Positions 25,969 to 35,369 are shown, numbered from the stretch's first letter. The stretch: DNA of 64,000 bases from Pseudomonas fluorescens NCIMB 11764 (GCF_000293885.2 NZ_CP010945.1:930001-994000), one strand, 5' to 3'. Numbers and translations are program-made. Notes: generated by a model from the letters alone, not told the origin.

Positions 25969-28251
25969 TTAAAGCGACGAGTATTTCTTGCGCAGACGCT
26001 GACGAATCAGTTCTGCGAGGGTGTTCATGACGAAGGTGAACAACAGCAGCACCAGCGCCGAGAGGAACAGCACGCGGTAGTGGCTGCCGCCGACTTCCGA
26101 TTCGGGCATTTCCACCGCGACGTTGGCCGCCAGCGTACGCAGACCTTCGAACAGGTTCATTTCCATGACCGGGGTGTTGCCGGTGGCCATCAGTACGATC
26201 ATGGTTTCACCGACCGCACGGCCCATGCCGATCATCAGCGCCGAGAAGATGCCCGGGCTGGCGGTGAGGATCACCACCCGCGTCATGGTCTGCCACGGCG
26301 TGGCACCGAGCGCCAGGGAACCGAGGGTCAGGCCGCGAGGCACGCTGAACACGGCGTCTTCGGCAATGGAGTAGATGTTCGGGATCACCGCGAAGCCCAT
26401 GGCCAGACCGACCACCAGTGCGTTGCGCTGGTCGTAGGTGATGCCCAGGTCGTGGGAGATCCACATGCGCATGTCGCCGCCGAAGAACCAGTTCTCCATG
26501 AACGGGCTCATGTACAGCGAGAGCCAGCCCACAAACAGGATCACCGGGATCAGAATCGCACTCTCCCAGCCATCCGGCACTTTCAGGCGGATGGACTCAG
26601 GCAGGCGACTGAAGACGAAGCCGGCCACCAGGATGCCGATCGGCAAGAGCATCAGCAGGCTGAAAATGCCCGGCAAATGCCCTTCTACATAAGGCGCGAG
26701 GAACAGGCCGGCGAAGAAACCGAGGATCACCGTCGGCATCGCTTCCATCAGCTCGATCACCGGCTTGACCTTGCGACGCATGCCCGGGGCCATGAAGTAT
26801 GCGGTGTAGATCGCCGCAGCGACGGCCAGTGGAGCGGCCAGCAGCATGGCGTAGAACGCGGCTTTCAGGGTGCCGAAGGTCAGCGGCGACAGGCTCAGCT
26901 TGGGTTCGAAATCGGTGTTGGCGGCGGTCGATTGCCAGACGTATTTAGGCTCGTCGTAGTTCTCGTACCAGACCTTGCTCCACAGCGCGCTCCACGAAAC
27001 TTCCGGGTGCGGGTTGTCGAGCAGCAGCGGTTGCAGCTTGCCACCCTGCTCCACGATGATGCGGTTGGCCCGTGGTGACAGACCGAAAAGGCCTTGGCCA
27101 TCGACGACCTGATCCACCAGCAAGGTGCGGTGCGCGGTACTGTGGAACACGCCAAGCTTGCCGGAGGCGTCGAGGGCAATGAAGCCTTTGCGACGTTCTT
27201 CGGCGGTGATTTCAACAATCGGCGTGGTGCCCATCTGGAAGGTGCGAATCTGCTTCAGGCGCAGCTCACCATCCGGATCGCGGGCCATGAACCACTGGGC
27301 CAGACCACCCTTGGAGTCGCCGAGGATCAGCGAGATACCGCCCACCAGTTGGGTGCTGGCGGTAATTTCGGCATCGCCGTTTTCGAGCAATTTGTAGCGA
27401 CCATTGAGGCTCTTGTCGCGCAAGCTGAACACGTCGGCTTGCGCACGGCCGTTAATCACATACAGCCACTGCTGACGCGGGTCGACGAAGATGTTCTTCA
27501 CCGGCTCGGTCATTTGCGGCAGCTCGATGCGCTTCTGCTCGTTGGTGACTTCGCCGGTCATCATGTTTTCTTCGCTGGTCAGCGAGAGCACATTGAGTTG
27601 CGAACCGGTGGAACCGACCAGCATCAGGGTCGAATCCGTGGCGTTGAGGCTGACGTGCTCCAGCGCACCGCCCGCTTCGTTCAGCGCGATCGGCGTTTCG
27701 CCGTACGGGTATTCGATCGCCGGCGAGATGGTTTTCTTGCCATCCGGATAGCTGACTTTATAGGTGTGACGGAACACCAGCGCCTGACCGTTGGACAGAC
27801 CTACCGCGACCAGCGGATGGCCGGGCTGGTCTTCGCCGATGGAGGTCACGGTGGTGCCGGCCGGGATCGGCAGATCGACGCGCTTGAGTTCAGCGCCACT
27901 GTCGATGTCAAAAAACAGCGCCTGCCCTTTGTCGGAAACTCGCATGGCGACCTGGTTCTGCTCTTCCAGAGAGATCATCAACGGCTTGCCGGCGTCTTGC
28001 ATCCAGGCGGGCGTGATGGATTCCTTGGCAGTCAGGTCGGCACCCTGGAACAGGGGGAAGACAACGTAGGCGAGGAAGAAGAAGATCAACGTGATCGCGC
28101 CAAGAACGGCAAGGCCGCCCACGAGGACGTACCAGCGGGTCAGGCGATCCTTGAGCGCGCGGATGCGACGCTTGCGTTGCAATTCAGGCGTATTGAAATC
28201 AATTCGCTTGGGGGGATTTGTAGTCATGGTGGAATTGGCCAGATCATTCAT
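25969..28251 (-). CDS. pstC: Phosphate ABC transporter permease PstC (long form)
   Basis: Second membrane subunit of the importer. The 760-residue protein has an N-terminal helix (VLVGGLAVLGAITLIFFFLAYVVFP), a large periplasmic domain of about 400 residues with beta-propeller-like repeats, then the permease domain (MEAMPTVILGFFAGLFLAPYV, VPRGLTLGSLALGATPWQTMTRVVI). Three starts are possible: GTG two codons upstream, this ATG, or an ATG eight codons downstream (MTTNPPKRIDF). The Pho-box promoter upstream would begin the transcript almost at this ATG, so translation is either leaderless or begins at the downstream ATG. Confidence 0.92.
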   Translation of the reverse strand: MNDLANSTMTTNPPKRIDFNTPELQRKRRIRALKDRLTRWYVLVGGLAVLGAITLIFFFLAYVVFPLFQGADLTAKESITPAWMQDAGKPLMISLEEQNQVAMRVSDKGQALFFDIDSGAELKRVDLPIPAGTTVTSIGEDQPGHPLVAVGLSNGQALVFRHTYKVSYPDGKKTISPAIEYPYGETPIALNEAGGALEHVSLNATDSTLMLVGSTGSQLNVLSLTSEENMMTGEVTNEQKRIELPQMTEPVKNIFVDPRQQWLYVINGRAQADVFSLRDKSLNGRYKLLENGDAEITASTQLVGGISLILGDSKGGLAQWFMARDPDGELRLKQIRTFQMGTTPIVEITAEERRKGFIALDASGKLGVFHSTAHRTLLVDQVVDGQGLFGLSPRANRIIVEQGGKLQPLLLDNPHPEVSWSALWSKVWYENYDEPKYVWQSTAANTDFEPKLSLSPLTFGTLKAAFYAMLLAAPLAVAAAIYTAYFMAPGMRRKVKPVIELMEAMPTVILGFFAGLFLAPYVEGHLPGIFSLLMLLPIGILVAGFVFSRLPESIRLKVPDGWESAILIPVILFVGWLSLYMSPFMENWFFGGDMRMWISHDLGITYDQRNALVVGLAMGFAVIPNIYSIAEDAVFSVPRGLTLGSLALGATPWQTMTRVVILTASPGIFSALMIGMGRAVGETMIVLMATGNTPVMEMNLFEGLRTLAANVAVEMPESEVGGSHYRVLFLSALVLLLFTFVMNTLAELIRQRLRKKYSSL

Positions 28252-28270
28252 GCGCACACCCTAGCGATCC

Positions 28271-28291
28271 TGTATGACAGAAAGATGACAA
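28271..28291 (-). promoter_or_regulatory. Pho box of pstC
   Basis: The minus strand reads TTGTCATCTTTCTGTCATAC: two near-consensus half sites at 11-bp spacing. Ten bases further comes TAGGGT, at the position of the -10 element in PhoB-dependent promoters. Confidence 0.85.
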
Positions 28292-28346
28292 TGCAGTGAC
28301 GCAGCAAATCCGCCGCCAGCGGGAACTGGCAGTGGACCAAAAAATT

Positions 28347-28357
28347 GGGGGGGGGGG
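28347..28357. repeat. Run of eleven G
   Basis: A homopolymer of 11 G on the plus strand in the pstS-pstC gap, prone to slippage and a place to check for sequencing or assembly error. Confidence 0.9.
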
Positions 28358-28394
28358 TGTAGGAGCCGCCTCGGTTCCCTCGACAGCTCCTACA
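28358..28394. repeat. Short inverted repeat TGTAGGAGC/GCTCCTACA
   Basis: Nine-base arms around a 19-base centre, REP-like, directly after the G-run in the pstS-pstC gap. Confidence 0.75.
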
Positions 28395-28395
28395 C

Positions 28396-28419
28396 AGGTC
28401 CGGGGTTTACCCCGGACCT
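28396..28419 (-). terminator. Strong hairpin after pstS
   Basis: A perfect 10-bp GC-rich stem AGGTCCGGGG/CCCCGGACCT with a four-base loop lies seven bases past the pstS stop. No T-run follows, so partial termination or protection of the abundant pstS message is likely. Confidence 0.75.
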
Positions 28420-28425
28420 AAGGTG

Positions 28426-29424
28426 TTACTTCTTTGCGACGCTACCGCCTTCTTGCAGACCCAGGTCAGCCAGTGCTTTTGCAGCAACCTTGGCTGGCAG
28501 TGGGATGTAGCCGTCTTTCACTACAACTTCCTGACCCTGTTTGGACAGAATCAGTTTCACGAACTCGGCTTCCAGCGGGGCCAGAGGCTTGTTCGGGGCT
28601 TTGTTGACGTAAACGTAGAGGAAACGCGACAGCGGGTACTTGCCGTTCAGGGTGTTTTCTTCGGTGTCTTCGATGAACTCAGTGCTGCCTTTCTTGGCCA
28701 GAGCCACTGTCTTCACGCTAGCGGTTTTGTAGCCGATGCCCGAGTAACCGATGCCGTTCAGCGAGGAGCTGATCGACTGCACGACCGAAGCCGAGCCTGG
28801 TTGTTCGTTGACGTTTGGCTTGTAGTCGCCTTTGCACAGGGCTTCTTCTTTGAAGTAGCCGTAGGTGCCGGATACCGAGTTACGACCGAACAGTTGAACC
28901 GGCTTGTTGGCCAGGTCGCCCGTCACGCCCAGATCACCCCAGGTTTTCACGTCGGTTTTAGCACCGCACAGACGAGTCGAGGAGAAGATCGCGTCGACTT
29001 GCTCCATGGTCATGTGCTGGATCGGGTTGTCTTTGTGCACGAAGACAGCCAGGGCGTCCACGGCAACCGGGATAGCGGTTGGCTTGTAGCCGTATTTGGT
29101 TTCGAAGGCCTGCAGCTCGTTGTCCTTCATCTTGCGGCTCATCGGGCCCAGGTTAGCGGTGCCTTCAGTCAGCGCAGGTGGCGCGGTAGAGGAACCAGCA
29201 GCCTGAATCTGGATGTTGACGTTCGGGTATTCTTTTTTGTAGTTCTCAGCCCACAGGGTCATGAGGTTGGCCAGGGTATCGGAACCGACGCTGGACAGGT
29301 TGCCCGACACACCAGTGGTCTTGGTGTAGCTCGGGATAGCAGGGTCAACAGCGGCAACCGCGTTGGCAGTCGCAACGCCAGCAGCGACAAAAGTCATTGC
29401 CGCCATCAAACGCTTCAGTTTCAT
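28426..29424 (-). CDS. pstS: Phosphate ABC transporter binding protein PstS
   Basis: Periplasmic phosphate-binding protein, 332 residues. Signal peptide is residues 1 to about 24 ([15 protein letters not shown]). Phosphate-site segments are visible: [17 protein letters not shown] Ser/Asp loop near residue 45, [11 protein letters not shown] and the [16 protein letters not shown] loop. It has its own Pho-box promoter and AGGAG ribosome site, and a strong hairpin separates it from pstC, consistent with far higher expression of the binding protein than of the permease. Confidence 0.96.
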   Translation of the reverse strand: MKLKRLMAAMTFVAAGVATANAVAAVDPAIPSYTKTTGVSGNLSSVGSDTLANLMTLWAENYKKEYPNVNIQIQAAGSSTAPPALTEGTANLGPMSRKMKDNELQAFETKYGYKPTAIPVAVDALAVFVHKDNPIQHMTMEQVDAIFSSTRLCGAKTDVKTWGDLGVTGDLANKPVQLFGRNSVSGTYGYFKEEALCKGDYKPNVNEQPGSASVVQSISSSLNGIGYSGIGYKTASVKTVALAKKGSTEFIEDTEENTLNGKYPLSRFLYVYVNKAPNKPLAPLEAEFVKLILSKQGQEVVVKDGYIPLPAKVAAKALADLGLQEGGSVAKK

Positions 29425-29500
29425 GCCTTACTCCTAGCAGATAGGGTGTGTTAGTCGGGGCCAAGTATCAGCAGGCCGTGTGAACACTCTATGGCTGAAA

Positions 29501-29519
29501 TATGACAATTGGATGAAAG
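29501..29519 (-). promoter_or_regulatory. Pho box of pstS
   Basis: The minus strand reads CTTTCATCCAATTGTCATA, two PhoB half sites at 11-bp spacing, 77 bases before the pstS ATG. Confidence 0.8.
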
Positions 29520-29559
29520 GCCAGCATTCGAGTTTTTACCGGATAATTCATGCGCCCTG

Positions 29560-29622
29560 ATCGCCAGCAGGCTGGCTCCCACTTTGGAATGCATTTCAAT
29601 GTGGGAGCCAGCCTGCTGGCGA
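29560..29622. repeat. REP-type inverted repeat (CGCCAGCAGGCTGGCTCCCAC)
   Basis: Perfect arms of 23 bases around a 19-base loop, between the MFS gene stop and the pstS promoter. Confidence 0.85.
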
Positions 29623-29655
29623 TTGGGGCCGGTATAGCTACAGACAATTTAGGGA

Positions 29656-30954
29656 TCAGCGCCCCTTCTTCCAGAGATACGCCCCCACCAGGATCCCGAC
29701 CCCGCACAGAACCGCGACGTAATACGCCGGGCCCATCGGGCTCTCCTTGAGCAGCAGGCTCACGATCATCGGCGTCAGGCCACCGAAGATGGCGTAAGCC
29801 ACGTTATAAGAGAACGACAGGCCGCTGAAGCGCACCACCGGCGGGAATGCCTTGACCATGACATACGGAACCGCGCCGATGGTGCCCACCAGCAAGCCAG
29901 TCAAGGCGTACATAGGGAACAGCCAGTCAGGATGCTCGGCCAGGCTGTGGTAGAAGGTCCAGGAGCTGGCCAGTAACGCAGCACAGCCGAACACGAACAC
30001 CCGGCCTGCGCCGAAGCGATCTGCCAGGGCACCGGCAATGATGCAGCCAACGCTCAGGAACACGATCGCCACGCTGTTGGACTGCAGGGCGGTGGTCGCC
30101 GAGAAGTGGTGAACCGTCTGCAACACGGTCGGGGTCATCAAAATCAACACCACGATGGCAGCGGACAGCAACCAGGTCAGCAGCATGGAAATCAGAATCG
30201 CCCCGCGATGGTCGCGCAACACAGCGCGCAGCGGCACTTCTTCGGCCAGGGCCTTGCGCAGTTGCAGTTCGGCGAACACTGGCGTCTCGTGCAGCCAGCG
30301 GCGCAGGTAAACCGAGAACAGACCAAACACGCCACCCAGCAGGAATGGGATCCGCCATGCGTAATCCGCCACTTCCACCGGCGTGTAAAGGCTGTTGATC
30401 GCCGTGGCAACCAGTGAGCCCAGGAGGATGCCCGCGGTCAGACCGCTGGTCAGGGTGCCGCAGGCGTAGCCGATGTGCCGCTGCGGCACGTGTTCGGAAA
30501 CGAAGACCCATGCGCCAGGCACTTCACCGCCAATCGCCGCGCCTTGAATCACGCGCATCAGCAGCAACAGGATCGGCGCCCACATGCCGATCTGCGCGTA
30601 CGTCGGCAGCAAACCCATGATCAGGGTCGGCACCGCCATCATGAAAATACTCAGGGTGAACATCTTCTTGCGACCCAACAGGTCGCCGAAGTGCGCCATC
30701 ACAATGCCGCCCAGCGGCCGCGCCAGGTAGCCGGCGGCAAAGATGCCAAAGGTCTGCATCAGGCGCAGCCACTCGGGCATATCGGCCGGGAAGAACAGCT
30801 TGCCGACCACCGTGGCGAAGAACACGAAAATGATGAAGTCGTAGAACTCCAGCGCGCCGCCCAGGGCGGACAGCGATAAAGTCTTGTAATCATTGCGGGT
30901 CAACGGACGTGCGGGCTGGGTCGGCTGCGCGATGCTCGAGGGCGCTGTGGTCAT
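29656..30954 (-). CDS. MFS transporter, metabolite:H+ symporter (MHS) type
   Basis: A 432-residue, twelve-helix transporter. Family signs are EFYDFIIFVFFATVVGKLFFP in helix 1, the loop GDLLGRKKMFTLSI between helices 2 and 3, GAAIGGEVPGAWVFVSEHVP and the long central loop with RRWLHETPVF. This is the MHS pattern of KgtP/ProP relatives that import organic acids or zwitterions with protons. Substrate cannot be told from sequence. Position next to pstS matches PA5370. Its ATG has only a weak ribosome site. Confidence 0.88.
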   Translation of the reverse strand: MTTAPSSIAQPTQPARPLTRNDYKTLSLSALGGALEFYDFIIFVFFATVVGKLFFPADMPEWLRLMQTFGIFAAGYLARPLGGIVMAHFGDLLGRKKMFTLSIFMMAVPTLIMGLLPTYAQIGMWAPILLLLMRVIQGAAIGGEVPGAWVFVSEHVPQRHIGYACGTLTSGLTAGILLGSLVATAINSLYTPVEVADYAWRIPFLLGGVFGLFSVYLRRWLHETPVFAELQLRKALAEEVPLRAVLRDHRGAILISMLLTWLLSAAIVVLILMTPTVLQTVHHFSATTALQSNSVAIVFLSVGCIIAGALADRFGAGRVFVFGCAALLASSWTFYHSLAEHPDWLFPMYALTGLLVGTIGAVPYVMVKAFPPVVRFSGLSFSYNVAYAIFGGLTPMIVSLLLKESPMGPAYYVAVLCGVGILVGAYLWKKGR

Positions 30955-31315
30955 GGCAAGGCTTCTCTAATAGTCGGATCTGCAACCCCAACAACGCTGG
31001 CGGAGGCTTGGGCAGGTCCGGCACGATAGCAAATTGTTCGAAAAAGCACATAGAGGTGCGTATTTGACGGTCAAAATGAGAACCGGACGGTCGTCTCGGA
31101 GTCTACCGATCGATATACTCGCGATCTTGAACAGCTTGAAAGGGTTGCTGTGCGAAGACGCTGCTGGCCAACCAGTCGATTTCGCAGAGTTTCCCTTTAG
31201 GCGCCTCACGAAAAACGTGACGAACGTAGTATGTTCGGGGCTGAATCGTTTTTCCTTGAGACGGCTATTCACCTGAAGTACCAATGAAGAGTCACGGGTC
31301 AGAGGCACCCCCGGC
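30955..31315. other. Gap between divergent MFS and thioesterase genes
   Basis: No supported gene. A 13-bp palindrome TTTGACGGTCAAA (31063-31075) and a repeated GACGGTC (31066-31072 and 31086-31092) could be operators; TATACT at 31114-31119 is a possible -10 for the plus strand. An 80-codon open frame here lacks a ribosome site and family traits. Confidence 0.35.
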
Positions 31316-31720
31316 ATGATAGAGCTCGAACAAGAAGATCCAATCCCGCAAGGCGACCTGGCCCTGCAAATCACCGCGCTTCCTCGTGAAACCAACGGTT
31401 TCGGCGATATTTTCGGCGGCTGGCTGGTGGCGCAGATGGATTTGGCCGGCACCGCAATGGCCAGCAAAGTCGCTGGCGGCCGGGTGGCTACCGTGGCGAT
31501 CGATCGCATGGCGTTCCTGGTTCCGGTGGCGGTGGGCGCTCAGCTCTCCTTCTATACCCAGGCACTGGAAATCGGCCGCAGCTCGATTCAGATGATGGTC
31601 GAAGTCTGGAGCGACGATCCGCTGTCGAGCGAGTGGCGTAAAGTCACTGAAGCCGTGTTTGTGTTTGTTGCCATCGATGGCAGCGGTCGCACCCGTTCGG
31701 TTCCGCCACGCGCGCGTTAA
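31316..31720 (+). CDS. Hotdog-fold acyl-CoA thioesterase (YciA-like)
   Basis: Hydrolyses acyl-CoA thioesters. The 134-residue protein has the hotdog pattern of the YciA/ACOT group: TNGFGDIFGGWLVAQMDLAGTAMASKVAGG with the conserved Asp and Gly-Gly helix start, then VATVAIDRMAFLVPV and the strand VTEAVFVFVAIDGSGR. Start ATG follows GAGG at slightly long spacing. It precedes the mutarotase gene by 57 bases on the same strand. Confidence 0.88.
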   Translation: MIELEQEDPIPQGDLALQITALPRETNGFGDIFGGWLVAQMDLAGTAMASKVAGGRVATVAIDRMAFLVPVAVGAQLSFYTQALEIGRSSIQMMVEVWSDDPLSSEWRKVTEAVFVFVAIDGSGRTRSVPPRAR

Positions 31721-31777
31721 ACACGGCGACCGTTTTGCGGTCCATAGCTGCCATCGTTCCCGATCGAGAGTTGCCCC

Positions 31778-32677
31778 ATGAGCACGCCCAACGTTGAAGC
31801 CGTAAAACTGGATGAACTGAACTGCTGGCGCATCCGCCACGGTCAGGCCGAATTGCTGGTGGCCCAGCAAGGCGCGCACATCCTGAGTTATCAATTGGCT
31901 GGCCAACCGCCGCTGATCTGGCTCAACGACGAGGCTGTGTTCAAGACCGGCAAGAGCATCCGCGCCGGCGTGCCGGTGTGCTGGCCGTGGTTCGGCAACC
32001 TTTCGCGCAACCCGCAGAGCGTCCAGGCGATGCGCGTCAGCAACGAACCGCCGACCGCCCACGGCTTTGTACGGGCGATGGACTGGGAGCTGGGCGGCAT
32101 CGAAACCGAAGGGGAAAGCCTGAAGGTGGAATTTGTCCTGCCCTACCCCGAAGGCGGCTTTCCGGGCTGGCCGCATCAGGTGGATTTGAAGTTGAGCATT
32201 CGACTGGATGAGCAACTGCACATCAGCCTGACCAGCCACAACCAGGGCACCGATACCGTCACCATCAGCCAGGCGCTGCACAGCTATTTCGCGGTCAGCG
32301 ACGTGCGCAATGTGCACGTTGAAGGGCTGGATGGCTTGAATTACATCGAGACCCTGGAAGACTGGAAAACCAAGACCCAGACCGGTGACCTGCGCTTTAC
32401 CGGCGAGACCGATCGCATCTACCTGAACACCCCGGCGAAGCTGAGCATTGTCGATCCGGCGTGGGAGCGGCACATCGAGCTGACCAGCAGCGGTTCGCGC
32501 ACGGCAGTGATCTGGAACCCGTGGATTGATCGCGCGGCGGCGTTCAGTGATATGGCAGACGATGGCTGGCAGCGCATGCTGTGCATCGAGACGGCGAATG
32601 TGATGGATGATGTGATCACGCTGAAACCGGGCGCCACCCACACCCTCGGTGTGAACATCGCCAGCACACCTCTCTAA
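31778..32677 (+). CDS. D-hexose-6-phosphate mutarotase (YeaD-like)
   Basis: Interconverts alpha and beta anomers of glucose-6-phosphate and related sugars. The 299-residue aldose-1-epimerase-fold protein shows GVPVCWPWFGN, the phosphate-contact Arg region, catalytic His in QALHSYFAVSD and catalytic Glu in CIETANVMDD. Cytosolic, no signal peptide. The ATG is read from clear coding context; the ribosome site (CGAGAG) is weak. A perfect REP hairpin follows the stop. Confidence 0.92.
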   Translation: MSTPNVEAVKLDELNCWRIRHGQAELLVAQQGAHILSYQLAGQPPLIWLNDEAVFKTGKSIRAGVPVCWPWFGNLSRNPQSVQAMRVSNEPPTAHGFVRAMDWELGGIETEGESLKVEFVLPYPEGGFPGWPHQVDLKLSIRLDEQLHISLTSHNQGTDTVTISQALHSYFAVSDVRNVHVEGLDGLNYIETLEDWKTKTQTGDLRFTGETDRIYLNTPAKLSIVDPAWERHIELTSSGSRTAVIWNPWIDRAAAFSDMADDGWQRMLCIETANVMDDVITLKPGATHTLGVNIASTPL

Positions 32678-32693
32678 TCAACACCGCAATACG

Positions 32694-32788
32694 AACTGTG
32701 GGAGCCAGCCTGCTGGCGATGGTGTCATGTCAGTCAACTTGAAAGTGCCTGACGGACCGCTATCGCCAGCAGGCTGGCTCCCACAGTT
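32694..32788. repeat. Perfect 27-bp REP inverted repeat (GTGGGAGCCAGCCTGCTGGCG)
   Basis: Arms 32694-32720 and 32762-32788 are exact complements around 41 bases, between two converging genes. Confidence 0.9.
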
Positions 32789-32802
32789 ATTTTGGCTGGC
32801 TG

Positions 32803-33339
32803 CTAGAGATCTGATTCCTGCACCACCCGAACTTTCGCCGCATCCAGCGCATACGCCGCATCAGCCAGATCGTTGTTGACCTTCTCGATCTTCAACGTGC
32901 CGGTCACCCAGAGCGGCGTGTAGATATCATCCAGCTTCAACCCTTTCGGATAGCGCACCAGCACCAACTGGTTAGGCGGCGGTGGCGGCACGTGGATGCA
33001 GGCGCCCGGATATGGCACGAGGAAGAACAGCGTGCTGCGGCCCTTGGCGTCTGATTCCAGCGGCACCGGATAACCGCCGATACGAATGTTCCTGTCGTTC
33101 ATCGACGGCACGGTTTTGGTGGAGTACATCACCGCCGGCAAGCCCTTGCTCTGCTTCATGCCACCCTTTTCGGTAAAGGTGCCATTGGCTTCGGGGGAGT
33201 TGTGATCGATTTCGGGCATGGCCTCGAGGGCTTTCTGGTCCGACTTGGGCATCAGTTCGAGCCAGTCGGTTTCCGGCAGTTCGCCGGCATGGGCAAGGCC
33301 CGAACCCAGTAGAAGAAGAGTCAACAGAAGACGGCGCAT
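32803..33339 (-). CDS. Periplasmic DUF3299 protein
   Basis: A 178-residue exported protein. The signal peptide MRRLLLTLLLLGSGLAHA favours this start over an ATG 14 codons upstream that would spoil the N-region. The mature protein has DWLELMPKSDQKALE, GGYPVPLE and the hallmark CIHVPPPPPNQLVLV of DUF3299, whose function is unknown; some members sit with membrane transport systems. No such partner is seen here; the next gene downstream on this strand is beyond a REP element. Confidence 0.85.
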   Translation of the reverse strand: MRRLLLTLLLLGSGLAHAGELPETDWLELMPKSDQKALEAMPEIDHNSPEANGTFTEKGGMKQSKGLPAVMYSTKTVPSMNDRNIRIGGYPVPLESDAKGRSTLFFLVPYPGACIHVPPPPPNQLVLVRYPKGLKLDDIYTPLWVTGTLKIEKVNNDLADAAYALDAAKVRVVQESDL

Positions 33340-33427
33340 GAAGGTGCTCGGCAAGAGAAAGGACGGTAGAACGCCGAGCATTCTAGCCCTCCCTGCGTGC
33401 GGCGCAGAGAGGGCTTTGTCGCCTGGA

Positions 33428-33673
33428 TCAGTTCTTTTTGATCAAGCCGTAGATCACCAGCAATACCACGGCGCCAACCAGCGCACCCAGGAAGCCCGCG
33501 CCCTGGCCGGCCTGATAGAAGCCCAGGGCCTGACCGCCGTAAGTGGCCGCCAGCGAACCGCCGATACCGAGCAGGATGGTCATGATCCAACCCATGCTGT
33601 CATCACCCGGTTTCAGGAACCGGGCCAGCAGGCCGACAATCAAGCCGATAAAGATGGTTCCGATAATTCCCAT
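33428..33673 (-). CDS. GlsB/YeaQ/YmgE family membrane protein
   Basis: An 81-residue protein of three hydrophobic helices with the Gly-rich family pattern: IIGTIFIGLIVGLLARFLKPG at the start, MGWIMTILLGIGGSLAATYGG, and GAGFLGALVGAVVLLVIYGLI. The family is stress-induced in enteric bacteria; biochemical role unknown. Stand-alone transcription unit on the minus strand between purK and the DUF3299 gene. Confidence 0.9.
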   Translation of the reverse strand: MGIIGTIFIGLIVGLLARFLKPGDDSMGWIMTILLGIGGSLAATYGGQALGFYQAGQGAGFLGALVGAVVLLVIYGLIKKN

Positions 33674-33783
33674 GGCATTTCCCTCTGATTGGTTGGTTAT
33701 GCGAAAGACTAGTCAGACTTTCGCATCCTGCCATGAGAGAACGGCGGCCCCTGAATGGTTCCGCCGCCGCCACATGAAACTGT

Positions 33784-34866
33784 TTATTCGGCGATCAGCG
33801 CTTCGACCTTGAGGATCTGTGCCGCCAGTGTCTCGCGGTCTGCACAACGCAGGTTGGCGTGACCGACCTTGCGGCCGACCTTGAACGCTTTGCCGTAGTG
33901 ATGCAGATGGCAATCGGCGATGGCCAGGACTTTTTCGGTCTCTGGCACTTTGCCGATGAAGTTGAGCATCGCGCTCTCGCCCACCTTGGCCGTCGACCCC
34001 AGCGAGAGACCGGCAACGGCCCGCAGGTGGTTTTCGAACTGGCTGCATTCGGCGCCTTCGGTGGTCCAGTGCCCGGAGTTGTGAACGCGCGGCGCAATTT
34101 CGTTGGCCTTCAGGCCACCGTCGACTTCAAAGAACTCGAACGCCATCACGCCAACGTAGTTCAACTGCTTGAGCACGCGGCTGGAGTAGTCTTCGGCCAA
34201 GGCTTGCAACGGGTGGTCGGTGCTGGCTACGGACAGCTTGAGGATGCCACTGTCGTGGGTGTTGTGAACCAGCGGGTAGAACTTGGTTTCGCCATCGCGG
34301 GCACGCACGGCAATCAGCGACACTTCGCCGGTGAACGGCACGAAGCCTTCCAGCAGGCAGGCAACGCTGCCCAGTTCAGCGAAGGTGCCGACCACGTCTT
34401 CAGCGGTGCGCAGGACTTTCTGGCCCTTGCCGTCGTAACCCAGGGTGCGGGTTTTCAATACGGCTGGCAGACCGATGGAGGCCACGGCGGCCTCCAGATC
34501 GGCTTGCGACTGGATGTCGGCGAACGCCGGGGTGGGAATCCCCAGGTCCTTGAACATGCTCTTCTCGAACCAGCGATCGCGGGCGATGCGCAGGGCTTCG
34601 GCGCTCGGGTAGACCGGGACGAACTGCGACAGGAATGCCACGGTTTCGGCCGGGACGCTTTCGAACTCGAACGTCACCAGATCGACTTCTTCGGCCAGCT
34701 GACGCAGGTGATCCTGATCGCCGTAATCGGCCCGCAGGTGTTCGCCCAACGCGGCTGCGCAAGCATCCGGCGCGGGGTCCAGGAAAGCGAAGTTCATGCC
34801 CAGCGGAGTACCCGCCAGCGCCAACATGCGACCCAACTGGCCGCCACCGATTACACCGATCTTCAT
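33784..34866 (-). CDS. purK: N5-carboxyaminoimidazole ribonucleotide synthase PurK
   Basis: ATP-dependent carboxylation of aminoimidazole ribonucleotide in purine synthesis. The 360-residue ATP-grasp enzyme starts MKIGVIGGGQLGRML and carries LKTRTLGYDGKGQKVL (the ATP loop), CLLEGFVPFTGEVSLI and the metal-site region FEFFEVDGGLKANEIAPRVHNSGH. Encoded 11 bases after purE; AGGTTG upstream is a weak ribosome site, so coupling to purE is likely. Confidence 0.96.
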   Translation of the reverse strand: MKIGVIGGGQLGRMLALAGTPLGMNFAFLDPAPDACAAALGEHLRADYGDQDHLRQLAEEVDLVTFEFESVPAETVAFLSQFVPVYPSAEALRIARDRWFEKSMFKDLGIPTPAFADIQSQADLEAAVASIGLPAVLKTRTLGYDGKGQKVLRTAEDVVGTFAELGSVACLLEGFVPFTGEVSLIAVRARDGETKFYPLVHNTHDSGILKLSVASTDHPLQALAEDYSSRVLKQLNYVGVMAFEFFEVDGGLKANEIAPRVHNSGHWTTEGAECSQFENHLRAVAGLSLGSTAKVGESAMLNFIGKVPETEKVLAIADCHLHHYGKAFKVGRKVGHANLRCADRETLAAQILKVEALIAE

Positions 34867-34877
34867 CGTCAACAACC

Positions 34878-35369
34878 TCAGGCGATGCGTGGGTCTGGAT
34901 TTTCCAGGACGCTGTCTGTCTGCTCAGCACGGAAGGTTTTCAGCACCGCGTGGAACTGCGGGTGCTTGGCGCCAAGGATACTCGCCGACAGCAGCGCTGC
35001 GTTGATTGCGCCTGCCTTGCCGATGGCCAGGGTGGCGACCGGAATGCCCGCAGGCATCTGCACGATGGAAAGCAGCGAATCGACGCCCGAGAGCATCGAC
35101 GACTGCACCGGAACGCCCAGCACCGGCAGGTGGGTCTTGGCCGCACACATGCCTGGCAAGTGGGCCGCGCCACCGGCACCGGCGATGATCACCTCGATGC
35201 CACGCGCCTCGGCCTCTTCGGCGTACTGGAACAGCAGGTCCGGGGTGCGGTGGGCAGAGACCACTTTCACCTCATAAGGGATGCCGAGCTTTTCCAGCAT
35301 ATCGGCGGTGTGGCTAAGGGTGGACCAATCGGACTTGGAGCCCATGATCACGCCAACCAGTGCACTCAT
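34878..35369 (-). CDS. purE: N5-carboxyaminoimidazole ribonucleotide mutase PurE (class I)
   Basis: Moves the carboxyl group from N5 to C4 of the imidazole ring after PurK. The 163-residue protein has the class I core: [14 protein letters not shown], the active-site His in [26 protein letters not shown] and [22 protein letters not shown]. First gene of the purEK operon. The leader contains tandem hairpins with T-runs on the same strand, described separately, that may attenuate transcription. Confidence 0.96.
   Translation of the reverse strand: MSALVGVIMGSKSDWSTLSHTADMLEKLGIPYEVKVVSAHRTPDLLFQYAEEAEARGIEVIIAGAGGAAHLPGMCAAKTHLPVLGVPVQSSMLSGVDSLLSIVQMPAGIPVATLAIGKAGAINAALLSASILGAKHPQFHAVLKTFRAEQTDSVLENPDPRIA

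Noticed and set aside
24316..27078. 920-codon open frame opposite pstA and pstC
   Set aside because: Composition rich in His, Gln and Arg is typical of the antisense of high-GC coding sequence; pstA and pstC are certain.
31034..31276. 80-codon open frame before the thioesterase gene
   Set aside because: Lacks a ribosome site and family traits; the region reads better as regulatory sequence.
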